The notes under the pieces were generated by a model. The model made no database searches. It was given only the letters and a program-made list of their open reading frames with translations, and had not been told where the DNA came from. A program made the position numbers and the translations under genes. This document shows positions 55,102-64,000 of a stretch of 64,000 nucleotides of DNA, piece by piece (position 1 is the stretch's first letter; the number at the start of each line of letters is the position of its first letter). This DNA is from JBFMHP01 sp040752855 (GTDB lineage: Bacteria; Pseudomonadota; Gammaproteobacteria; RBG-16-57-12). Location: assembly GCA_040752855.1 (NCBI GenBank), contig JBFMHP010000046.1, positions 46,836 to 110,835 on the forward strand. Reading direction: 5' to 3'.

Positions 55102-56853
55102 TTATTTCTTCTTCGGCGCGTAGAGGTCGGTGCAAGTCCCTTCCGCCACCTCCGCGGCAAAGTTGAAGGTCTCCGAGAGCGTCGGATGCGGGTGGATGGT
55201 GAGCGCGATGTCTTCGATATCCGCGCCCAGCTCCAGGGCCAGCACCGCCTCGGCGATCAGTTCGCCGGCATTGGGGCCGACCATGGCCGCGCCGATCAGG
55301 CGGTGGTTCTCGTCGAACAGCACCTTGGTCATGCCCTCGTCACGCCCGAGCGACAACGAACGCCCGCTGGCCGCCCACGGGAACGCGCCTTTTTCGTATT
55401 TGATGCCTTCCTTCTTGCACTGCTCCTCGGTCTTGCCCATCCAGGCGACTTCCGGATCGGTGTAGGCCACCGAGGGGATGGTGCGCGCATCGAAGAAGGC
55501 CTTGTGCCCGGCGATGTTCTCCGCCGCGACCTTGCCTTCGTGCGTGGCCTTGTGCGCCAGCATCGGTTGGCCAACGATGTCGCCGATGGCGTAGATGTGC
55601 GGCACGTTGGTGCGCATCTGCTTGTCGACCTCGATGAAGCCCCAATCGTTGACCGCCACGCCAGCCTTCTCCGCATCGATCAGCTTGCCGTTGGGCGTGC
55701 GCCCGATGGCCACCAGCACGCGGTCGAAGGTGTCTTGCTTAGGCGCATCCTTGCCTTCGAAGGTGCACACTAGCCCTTGTTTGGTCGGCTCGATGGCGGT
55801 GACCTTGGTGTTCAAGAAGATGTTTTCGTAACGACCCTTGATGCGACGCTCCAGCGGGCGCACCACATCGCGATCGGCACCGGGGATCAAACCGGGCGAG
55901 AGTTCCACCACGGTGACCTTCGCACCGAGCGCATCGTAGACAGTAGCCATTTCCAGGCCGATGATGCCGCCGCCGACGACGAGCAGACGTTTCGGTATCT
56001 CGGCGATCTCCAGGGCATCGGTGGAATCCATCACGCGCGGATCAGCCCAGGGAATGAACGGCAGCTTGGTCACGCGTGAGCCCGCCGCAATGATGCAGTT
56101 TTGGAAACCGATCACGGTCTTCTTCCCATCGGCGGCTGCCACTTCCAGAGTATTGGGCGAAGTGAACTTGCCGTAGCCGTGCACGATCTGCACCTTGCGC
56201 TGCTTGGCCAGGGTCTTCAGGCCGCCGGTGAGCTTGCCCACCACCTTGTTCTTGTGGGCGCGCAGCTTGTCGAGATCGATCTTGGGCGTGTTGAACGCCA
56301 CGCCGATCTCGTGGAACTCGGCGGCCTCGTTGATCACCTGCGCGGTGTGCAACAGGGCCTTGGACGGGATGCAACCGACATTCAGACACACCCCGCCGAT
56401 GCTCTCATAGCGCTCGACCAGCACCACCTGCTTGCCCAGATCGGCCGCGCGGAAGGCCGCGGTGTAACCACCGGGGCCGGAGCCCAGCACCACCACCTCG
56501 GCTTGGAGGTCGACTTGGCCGGCGAAACTCGCGGCGGCCGGGGCCGGTTTGGAGGCAGGTGCCGGTGCCGGTTTTTCTGCGGCGGGCACCGGCGCGGGTG
56601 CGGCGGCTTGGGCGCCGACCTCCAGCGTCAGGATCGAACTGCCCTCGGAGACCTTGTCGCCGAGTTTCACCAGCAGCTCTTTGACCACGCCGGCTTGGGG
56701 CGCGGGAATCTCCATCGCCGCCTTGTCGGATTCCACCGAGATCAGCGATTGCTCGGCCCGGATGGTCTCCCCGGGCTTGACCAGGATTTCGATGACCTCG
56801 ACATCGGAAAAGTCGCCGATGTCCGGGACCTTGATCTCAACGATCGTGCTCAT
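55102..56853 (-). CDS. lpd: dihydrolipoyl dehydrogenase (E3) with an N-terminal lipoyl domain
   Basis: A 583-residue flavoprotein. Residues 1-80 are a lipoyl domain with the modified lysine in SVESDKAAMEIPAP. An Ala/Pro-rich hinge (about 85-110) leads to the E3 core: FAD-binding VVLGSGPGGYTAAFRAADLG, redox-active disulfide GGVCLNVGCIPSK, NAD-binding VVGGGIIGLEMATVYDALG and the C-terminal His-Glu pair HPHPTLSE. E3 with its own lipoyl domain is known in several proteobacteria and differs from E. coli Lpd (474 residues). AAGGAGG precedes the start and the gene lies 12 bases after aceF, so it serves the pyruvate dehydrogenase complex. Confidence 0.97.
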   Translation of the reverse strand: MSTIVEIKVPDIGDFSDVEVIEILVKPGETIRAEQSLISVESDKAAMEIPAPQAGVVKELLVKLGDKVSEGSSILTLEVGAQAAAPAPVPAAEKPAPAPASKPAPAAASFAGQVDLQAEVVVLGSGPGGYTAAFRAADLGKQVVLVERYESIGGVCLNVGCIPSKALLHTAQVINEAAEFHEIGVAFNTPKIDLDKLRAHKNKVVGKLTGGLKTLAKQRKVQIVHGYGKFTSPNTLEVAAADGKKTVIGFQNCIIAAGSRVTKLPFIPWADPRVMDSTDALEIAEIPKRLLVVGGGIIGLEMATVYDALGAKVTVVELSPGLIPGADRDVVRPLERRIKGRYENIFLNTKVTAIEPTKQGLVCTFEGKDAPKQDTFDRVLVAIGRTPNGKLIDAEKAGVAVNDWGFIEVDKQMRTNVPHIYAIGDIVGQPMLAHKATHEGKVAAENIAGHKAFFDARTIPSVAYTDPEVAWMGKTEEQCKKEGIKYEKGAFPWAASGRSLSLGRDEGMTKVLFDENHRLIGAAMVGPNAGELIAEAVLALELGADIEDIALTIHPHPTLSETFNFAAEVAEGTCTDLYAPKKK

Positions 56854-56865
56854 GCTGCGCCCTCC

Positions 56866-58149
56866 TTACAACAACAACCGGCGTGTATCGGACAACACGC
56901 GGCTCAGGAAGGAGGTAAAGCGCGCGCCGTCGGCCCCGTCGATCACGCGGTGATCATAGGAGAGCGACAGCGGCAGGATCAGGCGCGGCGCGAATTCCTT
57001 GCCGTTCCACACCGGTTGCATCTTGGAACGCGACACGCCGAGGATGGCGACATCCGGGGCGTTGACGATCGGCGTGAACATGGTGCCGCCGATGCCGCCG
57101 AGGCTGGAGATGGTGAAGCTCGACCCCTGCATGTCGGCGGGCTTGAGCTTCTTGTCGCGCGCCTTGATGCTGATCTCGCCCAGCTCCTGGGCCAGCTCGA
57201 CCAGGGTCTTGCGGTCGACATCGCGCACCACCGGCACCACCAGGCCATCGGGGGTGTCCACCGCGATGCCGATGTTGAAGTATTTCTTGAGGATCAGGTT
57301 CTCGCCGCTGGCGTCGAGCGAAGAGTTGAAACGCGGATACTGCTTCAGGGCCGAGACCACCGCCTTCATCAAGAAGGTCAGCATGGTGATCTTGATGCCC
57401 TTGTCCTTGTACTCCGCGACCATGGATTGGCGGAAGTCCTCCAGGTCGGTGATGTCCGCCTCGTCGAACTGGGTGACATGCGGGATGGTGACCCAGTTGC
57501 GGTGCAGGAACTGGCCGGTGAGCTTGTTGATCTTGGTCAGCGGCTTGGCCTCGATCGCACCCCACTGGCTGAAGTCGATCTCCGGCATCGGCGCCACACC
57601 GAGACCACCGGCGGCAGCCGGTTGCGCCAATGCGCGTTTGACGTAATTCTGCACGTCTTCCTTGATGATACGGGCCTTCGGACCGGTGCCCTCGACCCGG
57701 CCCAGATCCACACCCAGTTCGCGGGCGAACTTGCGCACCGCCGGGCTGGCATGGGCCTTGGCGAAACTGACTTCATCGATCTTGGCGGTGGGCGAGACCT
57801 TGGCCGGGGCCGGAGCGGCGGGCGCCAGCGCAGCAGGTGCTGGCGCTGCCGGGGCCGGGGCCGCCGCAGCGAGCGCCGGTGCCTTGGCCGGTTGCTCCGC
57901 CGGGGCCGCCGCACCGCTGGGTTCCAGCAACAGGATCAGGCTGCCCTCGGAGACCTTGTCCCCGAGCTTGATCTTGATCTCCTTCACCACACCACCTTCC
58001 GGGGCGGGGATCTCCATGGCGGCCTTGTCGGATTCCACCGAGATCAGCGACTGTTCGGCCTGCACGGTATCGCCCGGCGCCACCAGGATCTCGATCACCT
58101 CGACGTCGGCGAAATCGCCGATATCCGGAACACGTATCTCTTTTGTCAT
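56866..58149 (-). CDS. aceF: pyruvate dehydrogenase E2 (dihydrolipoamide acetyltransferase)
   Basis: A 427-residue E2. The start at 58149 (MTKEIRVPDIGDFADVEVIEIL) has GGAG 9 bases upstream; the frame remains open upstream through aceE sequence and is not used. There is a single lipoyl domain (SVESDKAAMEIPAPEGG, Lys near 42), an Ala/Pro hinge of about 55 residues, a peripheral-subunit-binding domain (SPAVRKFARELGVDLGRVEGTGPKARIIKEDVQ) and the catalytic domain with HRVIDGADGARF near the C-terminus. E. coli E2 has three lipoyl domains; here one on E2 plus one on E3 may share the work. Confidence 0.97.
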   Translation of the reverse strand: MTKEIRVPDIGDFADVEVIEILVAPGDTVQAEQSLISVESDKAAMEIPAPEGGVVKEIKIKLGDKVSEGSLILLLEPSGAAAPAEQPAKAPALAAAAPAPAAPAPAALAPAAPAPAKVSPTAKIDEVSFAKAHASPAVRKFARELGVDLGRVEGTGPKARIIKEDVQNYVKRALAQPAAAGGLGVAPMPEIDFSQWGAIEAKPLTKINKLTGQFLHRNWVTIPHVTQFDEADITDLEDFRQSMVAEYKDKGIKITMLTFLMKAVVSALKQYPRFNSSLDASGENLILKKYFNIGIAVDTPDGLVVPVVRDVDRKTLVELAQELGEISIKARDKKLKPADMQGSSFTISSLGGIGGTMFTPIVNAPDVAILGVSRSKMQPVWNGKEFAPRLILPLSLSYDHRVIDGADGARFTSFLSRVLSDTRRLLL

Positions 58150-58163
58150 GCGTTTATTCTCCG

Positions 58164-60830
58164 TTAGGCGTGCAGCGGATTGGTCTTCTCGGGATCGATG
58201 CCGTACTTGGCGATCGCCTCGGCGACCTTGGCCGCCGGCATCCGGCCTTCGTCGGCCAGGGCCTTGAGCGCGGCCACCACGACATGGAAGCGATTGACCT
58301 CGAAGTGCTTGCGCAACTGCTCGCGGGTATCGCTGCGGCCGAAGCCGTCGGTGCCCAGCACCTCGTAGCGGCCCGGCACCCACTTGCGGATCTGTTCCGG
58401 ATAGCTGCGGATGTAATCGGTCGCGGCAATGAACGGTCCGCTGCGGCCGTCGAAGCACTCGGCCACGTACGGCATGCGCGGCTTCTTGGCGGTGGGATGC
58501 AGTCGGTTCCAGCGATCCGCGTCGTGCGCATCACGCGCCAGTTCATTGAAGCTGGTGGCGCTCCAGATATCGGCATCCACGCCCCAGTCCGCGGCGAGCA
58601 GATCGGCGGCGGCGATGACCTCGCGCAGGATGGTGCCCGAACCGAGCAGCTGCACCTTGATCTTCTTCTTGCCTGCCTCGCGGAACAGGTACAGCCCCTT
58701 GACGATGCCCTCTTCGACGCCCTTCGGCATGGCGGGATGGCTGTAGTTCTCATTCATCGCGGTGATGTAATAAAACACGCTCTCCTGCTTGGCGTACATG
58801 CGTTGCAGGCCGTTGTGGACGATGACCGCCAGCTCATAGTTGAAGGTCGGATCATAGCTCACGCAGTTGGGGATGGTGCCGGCCATGACCAGGCCGTGGC
58901 CGTCCTGATGTTGCAGGCCTTCGCCAGCCAGGGTGGTGCGCCCGGCGGTGCCGCCGATCAGGAAGCCGCGCGCCTGCATGTCGCCCGCCGCCCAGGCGAG
59001 ATCGCCGACGCGCTGGAAGCCGAACATCGAATAATAGATATAGAACGGCACCATGTTGACGCCGTGCGCGCTGTAGGCGGTCGCCGCGGCGATCCAGGAG
59101 GACATCGAACCGGCCTCATTGATCCCCTCTTCCAGGATCTGGCCGCTCTTGTCCTCCTTGTAGAACATGATCTCGTCCTTGTCCTGCGGGGTGTAGAGCT
59201 GCCCGACCGAGGAGTAGATACCGAGCTGACGGAACATGCCCTCCATGCCGAAGGTACGCGCCTCGTCCGGGACGATCGGCACGACGTTCTTGCCCATCTT
59301 TTTATCGCGGCAGAGAATGGTCAGCAGACGCACGAAGCCCATGGTGGTCGACATCTCGCGCTCGCCGCTTTCGACCAGCAGCGGTTCGAAGACCGAGAGA
59401 TCCGGCACCTCGAGCGGTGCGGCCAAGGCGGTGCGCGTCGGCAGATAGCCGCCCAGCTCCTTGCGCCGGGCGTGCATGTACTGCATCTCGGGGCTGTCGG
59501 GCGCGGGTTTGTAGTATTTGCCCTCGGCGGCATCCTCGTCGTTGAGCGGGATGTTGAAGCGGTTGCGCACATAGATCATGTCTTCGGCGCCGAGTTTCTT
59601 CTGCGAGTGGGTGCGCATCTGGCCTTCGCCGGCCGCGCCCATGCCGTAGCCTTTGACGGTCTGGGCCAGGATCACGGTGGGTTGGCCGGTGTGGTTGACC
59701 GCCGCGTGATAGGCCGCGTAGACCTTGTGGGGATCGTGACCGCCGCGGTTCAAACGCCAGATATCATCATCCGACATCTTGGCCACCATGGCCTTCAGTT
59801 CCGGATACTTGCCGAAGAAGTGCTCGCGCACATAGGCGCCATCCTTCGATTTGTAGTTTTGCAGGTCGCCATCGACCACTTCCATCATGCGCTGATGCAG
59901 CAGGCCGTTCTTGTCCATCGCCAGCAGCGGGTCCCAGTAACTGCCCCACAGCACCTTGATCACGTTCCAGCCGGCGCCACGGAAGGTGGCCTCCAGCTCT
60001 TGAACGATCTTGCCGTTGCCGCGCACCGGACCGTCGAGGCGTTGCAGATTGCAGTTAACCACCCAGATCAGATTGTCGAGCTTCTCGCGCGAGGCCAAGC
60101 CGATGGCCCCCAACGATTCCGGCTCATCGGTCTCGCCGTCGCCGAGGAAGGCCCAGACCTTGCGGTTCTTGGTATCGGCCAGGCCGCGGTCCTGCAGGTA
60201 TTTCATGAAGCGCGCCTGATAGATCGACATGATCGGTCCCAGGCCCATGGAGACGGTCGGGAACTGCCAGAAGTCCGGCATCAGCCAGGGATGCGGGTAG
60301 GACGACAAGCCCTTGCCGTCGACCTCCTGGCGGAAGTTGTCCAATTGTTCTTCGGTCAAACGCCCTTCGAGGAAGGCCCGCGCGTAAGTGCCGGGCGCCG
60401 CATGACCCTGGGAGTAGATCAAATCCCCGCCGTGCTCGTGGGAGGGCGCATGCCAGAAGTGGTTGTAGCCCACATCATATAGCGTGGCCGCCGAGGCGAA
60501 GGTGGCGATGTGGCCGCCGAGTTCCGAACTCTTGCGGTTGGCCTTGACCACCATGGCCATGGCGTTCCAACGGATGTACGAGCGGATGCGGTCTTCGATC
60601 GCGGCGTCCCCGGGCATCGGTTTTTCGAGGTGCGGCGGGATGGTGTTGACATAGGCCGTATTGGCCGAATAGGGCAAATGGGCGCCGGTGCGGCGGGCCT
60701 TGTCGATCAACTGTTCGAGCAGGAAGTGCGCGCGTTCGACGCCTTCCTTTTCGATGACGGCTTCGAGCGCCTCGAGCCACTCCTGGGTCTCCACCGCATC
60801 GATATCGGGAATTTGTGTTTGTTGAGACAT
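58164..60830 (-). CDS. aceE: pyruvate dehydrogenase E1 component (homodimeric)
   Basis: An 888-residue thiamine-diphosphate enzyme, the same size as E. coli AceE (887). The start at 60830 (MSQQTQIPDIDAVETQEWLEAL) has GAGG 9 bases upstream; the frame from 60935 adds 35 residues with no family match. The ThDP motif GDGETDEPESLGAIGLASREKLDNLIWVVNCNLQ is near residue 230. The active-site block is SHEHGGDLIYSQGHAAPGTYARAFLEGRL. It is the first gene of aceE-aceF-lpd with 14- and 12-base gaps. It converts pyruvate to acetyl-CoA with E2 and E3. Confidence 0.98.
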   Translation of the reverse strand: MSQQTQIPDIDAVETQEWLEALEAVIEKEGVERAHFLLEQLIDKARRTGAHLPYSANTAYVNTIPPHLEKPMPGDAAIEDRIRSYIRWNAMAMVVKANRKSSELGGHIATFASAATLYDVGYNHFWHAPSHEHGGDLIYSQGHAAPGTYARAFLEGRLTEEQLDNFRQEVDGKGLSSYPHPWLMPDFWQFPTVSMGLGPIMSIYQARFMKYLQDRGLADTKNRKVWAFLGDGETDEPESLGAIGLASREKLDNLIWVVNCNLQRLDGPVRGNGKIVQELEATFRGAGWNVIKVLWGSYWDPLLAMDKNGLLHQRMMEVVDGDLQNYKSKDGAYVREHFFGKYPELKAMVAKMSDDDIWRLNRGGHDPHKVYAAYHAAVNHTGQPTVILAQTVKGYGMGAAGEGQMRTHSQKKLGAEDMIYVRNRFNIPLNDEDAAEGKYYKPAPDSPEMQYMHARRKELGGYLPTRTALAAPLEVPDLSVFEPLLVESGEREMSTTMGFVRLLTILCRDKKMGKNVVPIVPDEARTFGMEGMFRQLGIYSSVGQLYTPQDKDEIMFYKEDKSGQILEEGINEAGSMSSWIAAATAYSAHGVNMVPFYIYYSMFGFQRVGDLAWAAGDMQARGFLIGGTAGRTTLAGEGLQHQDGHGLVMAGTIPNCVSYDPTFNYELAVIVHNGLQRMYAKQESVFYYITAMNENYSHPAMPKGVEEGIVKGLYLFREAGKKKIKVQLLGSGTILREVIAAADLLAADWGVDADIWSATSFNELARDAHDADRWNRLHPTAKKPRMPYVAECFDGRSGPFIAATDYIRSYPEQIRKWVPGRYEVLGTDGFGRSDTREQLRKHFEVNRFHVVVAALKALADEGRMPAAKVAEAIAKYGIDPEKTNPLHA

Positions 60831-61406
60831 TGGGCTTACCTCATTAAAAACCGCATCCACCGAAAGCCTGGCGCCAGGCCAAGACTTCGTTGTGTCCACT
60901 GTGTTGTTAGAGTTGCTGTCGACGGCCGCCGGCACAAGGGTTGCGCCCTGCCCCGGCGATTGAACATCTATTTATAGAATCAGAATTTTTCGGCCTGACG
61001 CCGCACGCGCGGACCGCCCGAAACCGTGCGCCCCGGACGGTCCATGGCCTAAAAATTGCGCTATGATCATGGTTTTACGATACAAGGTCAAGCCTTTTGC
61101 GCCCGCGCGCGTCTTCCCGCCTCCTCAATATCTCTTTTGATTTCAGTTAGATATACCAAATCGCACAGCGCCGGCACACCATCGTTCGAAATCCGCGCCG
61201 CACGAGGTTCGTGTAGACAGTATTAATTAGCAATTTTTTTGTTAATTTTGTTAAAGATTACCGTTTTGCCTGCCGAACACATTATAAGCGCCGCGGGTCG
61301 GCCATCTGCCGACTCCCCTCCCCCGCTCAGGACCAGTAACACAGCCACGGACGTTCCGGTGCATGAATATCATTTTACGTACAAGAGGTTGATTTTAGGT
61401 GGATGC
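60831..61406. other. 576-bp divergent intergenic region between aceE and the small conserved gene
   Basis: No gene fits here. The left part, GC-rich, carries the aceE leader. The right part around 61220-61265 is AT-rich (TTAATTAGCAATTTTTTTGTTAATTTTG), a likely promoter for the rightward HDOD-GGDEF cluster. No PdhR-type palindrome or riboswitch was recognised. A frame opening at 61239 only extends the downstream gene. Confidence 0.5.
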
Positions 61407-61697
61407 ATGAAAGTCGGTATTGATCAGCTTCAGCCGGGAATGCTTCTCAAGGGGGATGTCACGGACAAGAGCGGCCGCCTGCTCACGCGTGGCGAAACCC
61501 TGCTTACGCAGAAACATATCCATGTGTTCAAGACCTGGGGGATCACCCACGCGGAGATCCGCGGCGAGGGTGATGCGCCGAATCCAGAGCCGCTCGCGCG
61601 CCCCGCGCTCAGCCCGCAGGCCCTGGAATACGCCGTCAATAAGGCCCAGCAACTCTTCATCCACAACAACCGGGAACACCCGGCGGTGCGCGAATAG
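61407..61697 (+). CDS. small conserved protein related to the N-terminal domain of HD-GYP/DUF3391 proteins
   Basis: A 96-residue cytoplasmic protein. The ATG at 61407 is chosen because AGGTGGA lies 5 bases before it and the sequence MKVGIDQLQPGMLLKGDVTDKSGRLL is typical of stand-alone proteins of this kind. The core GETLLTQKHIHVFKTWGITHAEIRG resembles segments that precede HD-GYP or HDOD domains in c-di-GMP signalling proteins. It starts the cluster with the HDOD and GGDEF-EAL genes, 63 bases before the former. The role may be as a detached accessory domain; this is inference. Confidence 0.75.
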   Translation: MKVGIDQLQPGMLLKGDVTDKSGRLLTRGETLLTQKHIHVFKTWGITHAEIRGEGDAPNPEPLARPALSPQALEYAVNKAQQLFIHNNREHPAVRE

Positions 61698-61760
61698 CAC
61701 GATTTCTGTATCCAGCGGCTCGCCCGGCGCTATAGCGATACCTGACCGAGGATCTCATTC

Positions 61761-62618
61761 ATGCAGTTGGATCCGATCAGTTTCATCCAGACCGTTCCTT
61801 CGCTCAGCGCGTTGCCGGCGATCTACTACCGGCTGAACGACGCCATCAACAACCCGAGCGTCAGCCTCAAGGACATCGCCGGCATCATCGAGAAGGACCC
61901 GGCGCTGGCCGCGCAGCTGCTTAGGATCGCCAACAGCGCCTTGTTCAAATTTCCCTCGCAGGTCACTACGATTACCCAGGCGATCACCATCGTCGGCACC
62001 CAGCAACTCAAGGATCTGACCTTGGCATGCAAGGTCATCAGCGCCTTCCCGAAAATCCAGGTGGAGGCGGTTACCGACGAGCAATTCTGGCATCACAGCA
62101 TCGCGGTGGGGATCGCCGCGCGCGTGCTCGCCGCCTCGCGCCGCGAATCGAACGTGGAACGCTACTACGTGATCGGCCTGCTGCACGACATCGGCCGACT
62201 GCTGATCTACCTCATGAAACCGCAACTCGCCGGCCAGGCCCGTTCGATCTGCCAGCAGGATCACCGCCTTTTGTTCAAGGTCGAGGATGAAATCATGCAA
62301 ACTTCCCACAGCGAGCTGAGCGGGCTGCTCCTCAAGCACTGGAATCTGCCGGATTCGCTCTGGGAGCCGGTGTTGCACCATCACAATCCGAGCCTGGCTC
62401 GCAACTATCCCGATGAGGCGGCCGTCATCCACATCGCCGACGTGCTAGCGCACACGCTGCAACTCGGGACCTCGGGCGAATTGGCCATCCCGCCGCTCTC
62501 CCCCGAGGCATGGGAAAAACTCGGTCTCCATCCCGAACAACTCGCCGACATCCTGCAAGAGATCGAATTCCAGTTTAACGAATCGATCAAGATCCTGCGG
62601 CCACAAAGACTGCATTGA
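61761..62618 (+). CDS. HDOD-domain signalling protein
   Basis: A 285-residue protein whose first 215 residues are an HDOD domain: LSALPAIYYRLNDAINNPSVSLKDIAGIIEKDPALAAQLLRIANSALF and then GLLHDIGRLLIYLMKP, with the HD of LLHD preserved, and HSELSGLLLKHWNLPDSLWEPVLHHHNP. HDOD proteins link to c-di-GMP, stress and motility control without proven phosphodiesterase activity. The stop is 2 bases before the start of the GGDEF-EAL gene, so they are translationally linked. Confidence 0.92.
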   Translation: MQLDPISFIQTVPSLSALPAIYYRLNDAINNPSVSLKDIAGIIEKDPALAAQLLRIANSALFKFPSQVTTITQAITIVGTQQLKDLTLACKVISAFPKIQVEAVTDEQFWHHSIAVGIAARVLAASRRESNVERYYVIGLLHDIGRLLIYLMKPQLAGQARSICQQDHRLLFKVEDEIMQTSHSELSGLLLKHWNLPDSLWEPVLHHHNPSLARNYPDEAAVIHIADVLAHTLQLGTSGELAIPPLSPEAWEKLGLHPEQLADILQEIEFQFNESIKILRPQRLH

Positions 62619-62620
62619 CG

Positions 62621-64000
62621 ATGAACGGCATGGATTTCAATCCCAATATTCTCGGCCAGCGCCTCAGCGAACTCGAGGAACGCAACAAATGGCACGTCCT
62701 GGCGCTGGAGCTGATGGCCTCGCTCGGCGATATCTACGGCACCTCCAGCCAGAGCCGGGACCCGAACGCCATCCTCACGACCGCGACGCTCTACATCAAA
62801 CGGGTCATCGAATTCGAGACGCTGGCCTTCATGACCGTCAACGAGGCCGACGCCTCCTTCGAGCTGCAAACCTGCCAGCCCGCCGACCAGCGCGACCGGC
62901 TGCGGCGCCAGATCGACACCATGATCGAAAACGGGCAGTTCGCCTGGGCCATCAATCAGAATCGCGCCGTCACGCTCGAATCGGAGACATTCAACCGTCC
63001 GGTGATACTGCACGTGCTGACCACCAAGACGCGCGTGCGCGGCATGTTCATCGGCGTGGCGCCGGAGGATTTATCCAAGCTCTCGGTGGCCAAACTCAAT
63101 CTGCTGTCGGTGATCCTGCACAACTGCGCCTACTCCCTGGAGAGCGCCGCGCTCTATCAGTTGATCCAGGAGCAGAACCGCGGCCTCGAAGAGGTCGTGG
63201 AAAAACGCACGCGCGAACTGGAGTATCACTCCGGGCACGACATCCTCACCGGCCTGCCCAACCGTGTCTTGTTCCAAGATCGCGTCAACCAGGCCATCGC
63301 GCGCAGCCAGCGCCAAAACACGCTGCTGGCGGTGCTGCTGCTCGACATCGACCTGTTCTCCCGCATCAATGAATCCATGGGGCTAGCCGCGGGCGACTCC
63401 TGTCTGAAGGCCATCGCCCAGCGCCTGAGCGGCATCCTGCGCCAGACCGACGCCGTCACCCGGCCCGAGGCGGCCTTCGGCAGCATCTCCATCTCCCGGC
63501 TCGGCGGCGATGAATTCAGCATCCTGGTCACCGACTTGAAAGAAGTGGAGGATGTCACCAAGGTCGTGCAGCGGATCTTCGAGGCGCTGGCCGCGCCCTT
63601 CCATATCAATGCCCGCCAGCTCTATATCACCGCCAGCATCGGCATCGCCATCCACCCGCACGACGGCGACGATGCCGCGGCCCTGCTCAAGCACGCCGAC
63701 GTCGCGATGCTCCATGCCAAGGAGCAGGGCCGCAACCATTATCAGTTCTACGCCAAGGACATCAACTCCCTGACCTATGATCACCTGATGCTGGAAAGCC
63801 AACTGCGCCACGCGCTGGAGAACGAGGAATTCACTCTCTACTACCAGCCCAAGATCAGCATCGCCCACGGCGAGATCATCGGGGCCGAGGCATTGATCCG
63901 CTGGCAGAACACCGAAGGCAAACTGATCTCGCCGATGGACTTTATCCCCGTGGCCGAACAGTCCGGGCTGATCGTGCCGATCGGCGAATGGGTATTGCGC
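62621..64000 (+). CDS. GGDEF-EAL domain protein with N-terminal GAF-like sensor (partial, runs off the right edge)
   Basis: The first 460 codons of a c-di-GMP enzyme. A GAF-like domain is at about 20-185 (AILTTATLYIKRVIEFETLAFMTVNEADASFEL). A coiled coil (EQNRGLEEVVEKRTRELEYHSGHD) joins it to a GGDEF domain from about 200, with DILTGLPNRVLF and an intact active site RLGGDEFSILV near residue 293. An EAL domain begins near 405 (QLRHALENEEFTLYYQPKIS, then IGAEALIRWQN). The window ends before the EAL catalytic loops, so phosphodiesterase competence cannot be judged. A second ATG at 62630 is possible. There is no strong ribosome binding site, which fits coupling to the HDOD gene. Confidence 0.92.
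   Translation, partial: MNGMDFNPNILGQRLSELEERNKWHVLALELMASLGDIYGTSSQSRDPNAILTTATLYIKRVIEFETLAFMTVNEADASFELQTCQPADQRDRLRRQIDTMIENGQFAWAINQNRAVTLESETFNRPVILHVLTTKTRVRGMFIGVAPEDLSKLSVAKLNLLSVILHNCAYSLESAALYQLIQEQNRGLEEVVEKRTRELEYHSGHDILTGLPNRVLFQDRVNQAIARSQRQNTLLAVLLLDIDLFSRINESMGLAAGDSCLKAIAQRLSGILRQTDAVTRPEAAFGSISISRLGGDEFSILVTDLKEVEDVTKVVQRIFEALAAPFHINARQLYITASIGIAIHPHDGDDAAALLKHADVAMLHAKEQGRNHYQFYAKDINSLTYDHLMLESQLRHALENEEFTLYYQPKISIAHGEIIGAEALIRWQNTEGKLISPMDFIPVAEQSGLIVPIGEWVLR

Noticed and set aside
53086..55773. Plus-strand open frame of 895 codons
   Set aside because: Antisense to the glucosyltransferase and lpd; biased His/Gly/Asp composition and no domain.
56101..60482. Two long plus-strand frames (688 and 779 codons) across the pyruvate dehydrogenase genes
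   Set aside because: Shadows of aceE, aceF and lpd, which have clear motifs on the minus strand.

Overview
The window reads as chromosome of a GC-rich gammaproteobacterium. Support for this comes from the gene sets argH-algZ-algR, comM-ubiK-glnK-amtB, ampD-ampE, nth-DUF1841 and aceE-aceF-lpd, from the EfpL (YeiP) paralogue of EF-P, and from Pseudomonas-like REP palindromes. Three c-type cytochrome genes plus a heme-binding membrane protein point to a respiring organism with a rich periplasmic electron-transfer apparatus, such as a sulfur, nitrogen or iron oxidiser of the Chromatiales type. That last placement is inference. No tRNA, rRNA, CRISPR array, insertion sequence or prophage was recognised.

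Layout. 1-4.2 kb: the 5' part of an MHYT-PAS membrane sensor (minus strand, running off the left edge), then ampD, ampE and a histidine phosphatase. 4.2-6.6 kb: an undecaheme secreted cytochrome c with a palindrome upstream. 6.7-16.6 kb: CNNM/CBS membrane protein, argH, the algZ-algR two-component pair, trkH, rep helicase, a monoheme lipoprotein cytochrome and a dienelactone hydrolase. 16.6-21.7 kb: an ArsM-like methyltransferase, then a translationally coupled TetR / HlyD / FtsX-like permease / ABC ATPase operon with a palindromic operator over its promoter. 21.7-25.6 kb: comM, ubiK and a glnK-amtB operon with a clear sigma-54 promoter and an NtrC-type site. 25.7-32.4 kb: a periplasmic DegP/DegQ protease, two DUF4124 proteins, a LOG-family protein, divergent speE and speA, and a small cupin.

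32.4-42.9 kb: a hexaheme protein that joins a four-heme module, a Pro-Thr repeat linker, a MauG/cytochrome c peroxidase module and a His/Asp-rich tail. It is followed by a phosphoribosyltransferase, a membrane heme protein, efpL, a LEA-type lipoprotein, a SPOR protein, argS and priA. 42.9-49.2 kb: an AT-richer island holding an Ig-like lipoprotein, then nth, DUF1841, a DUF1439 protein, gloA, argG and a cyclic-nucleotide-binding protein. 49.2-55.1 kb: a TPR protein, a decayed VWA/PEP-CTERM surface protein (two lesions) and an NdvB-like GH17-GT2 glucosyltransferase. 55.1-60.8 kb: the pyruvate dehydrogenase operon with lipoyl domains on both E2 and E3. 61.4-64 kb: a small conserved protein, an HDOD protein and the 5' part of a GGDEF-EAL protein.

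Most of the window is ordinary housekeeping content. The accessory interest lies in the multiheme proteins, the membrane heme protein, the broken PEP-CTERM gene, the low-GC Ig-like gene and several families of dispersed palindromes. Start codons were moved from the longest open frame wherever a ribosome binding site, signal peptide or family length argued for it; reasons are given in each entry.
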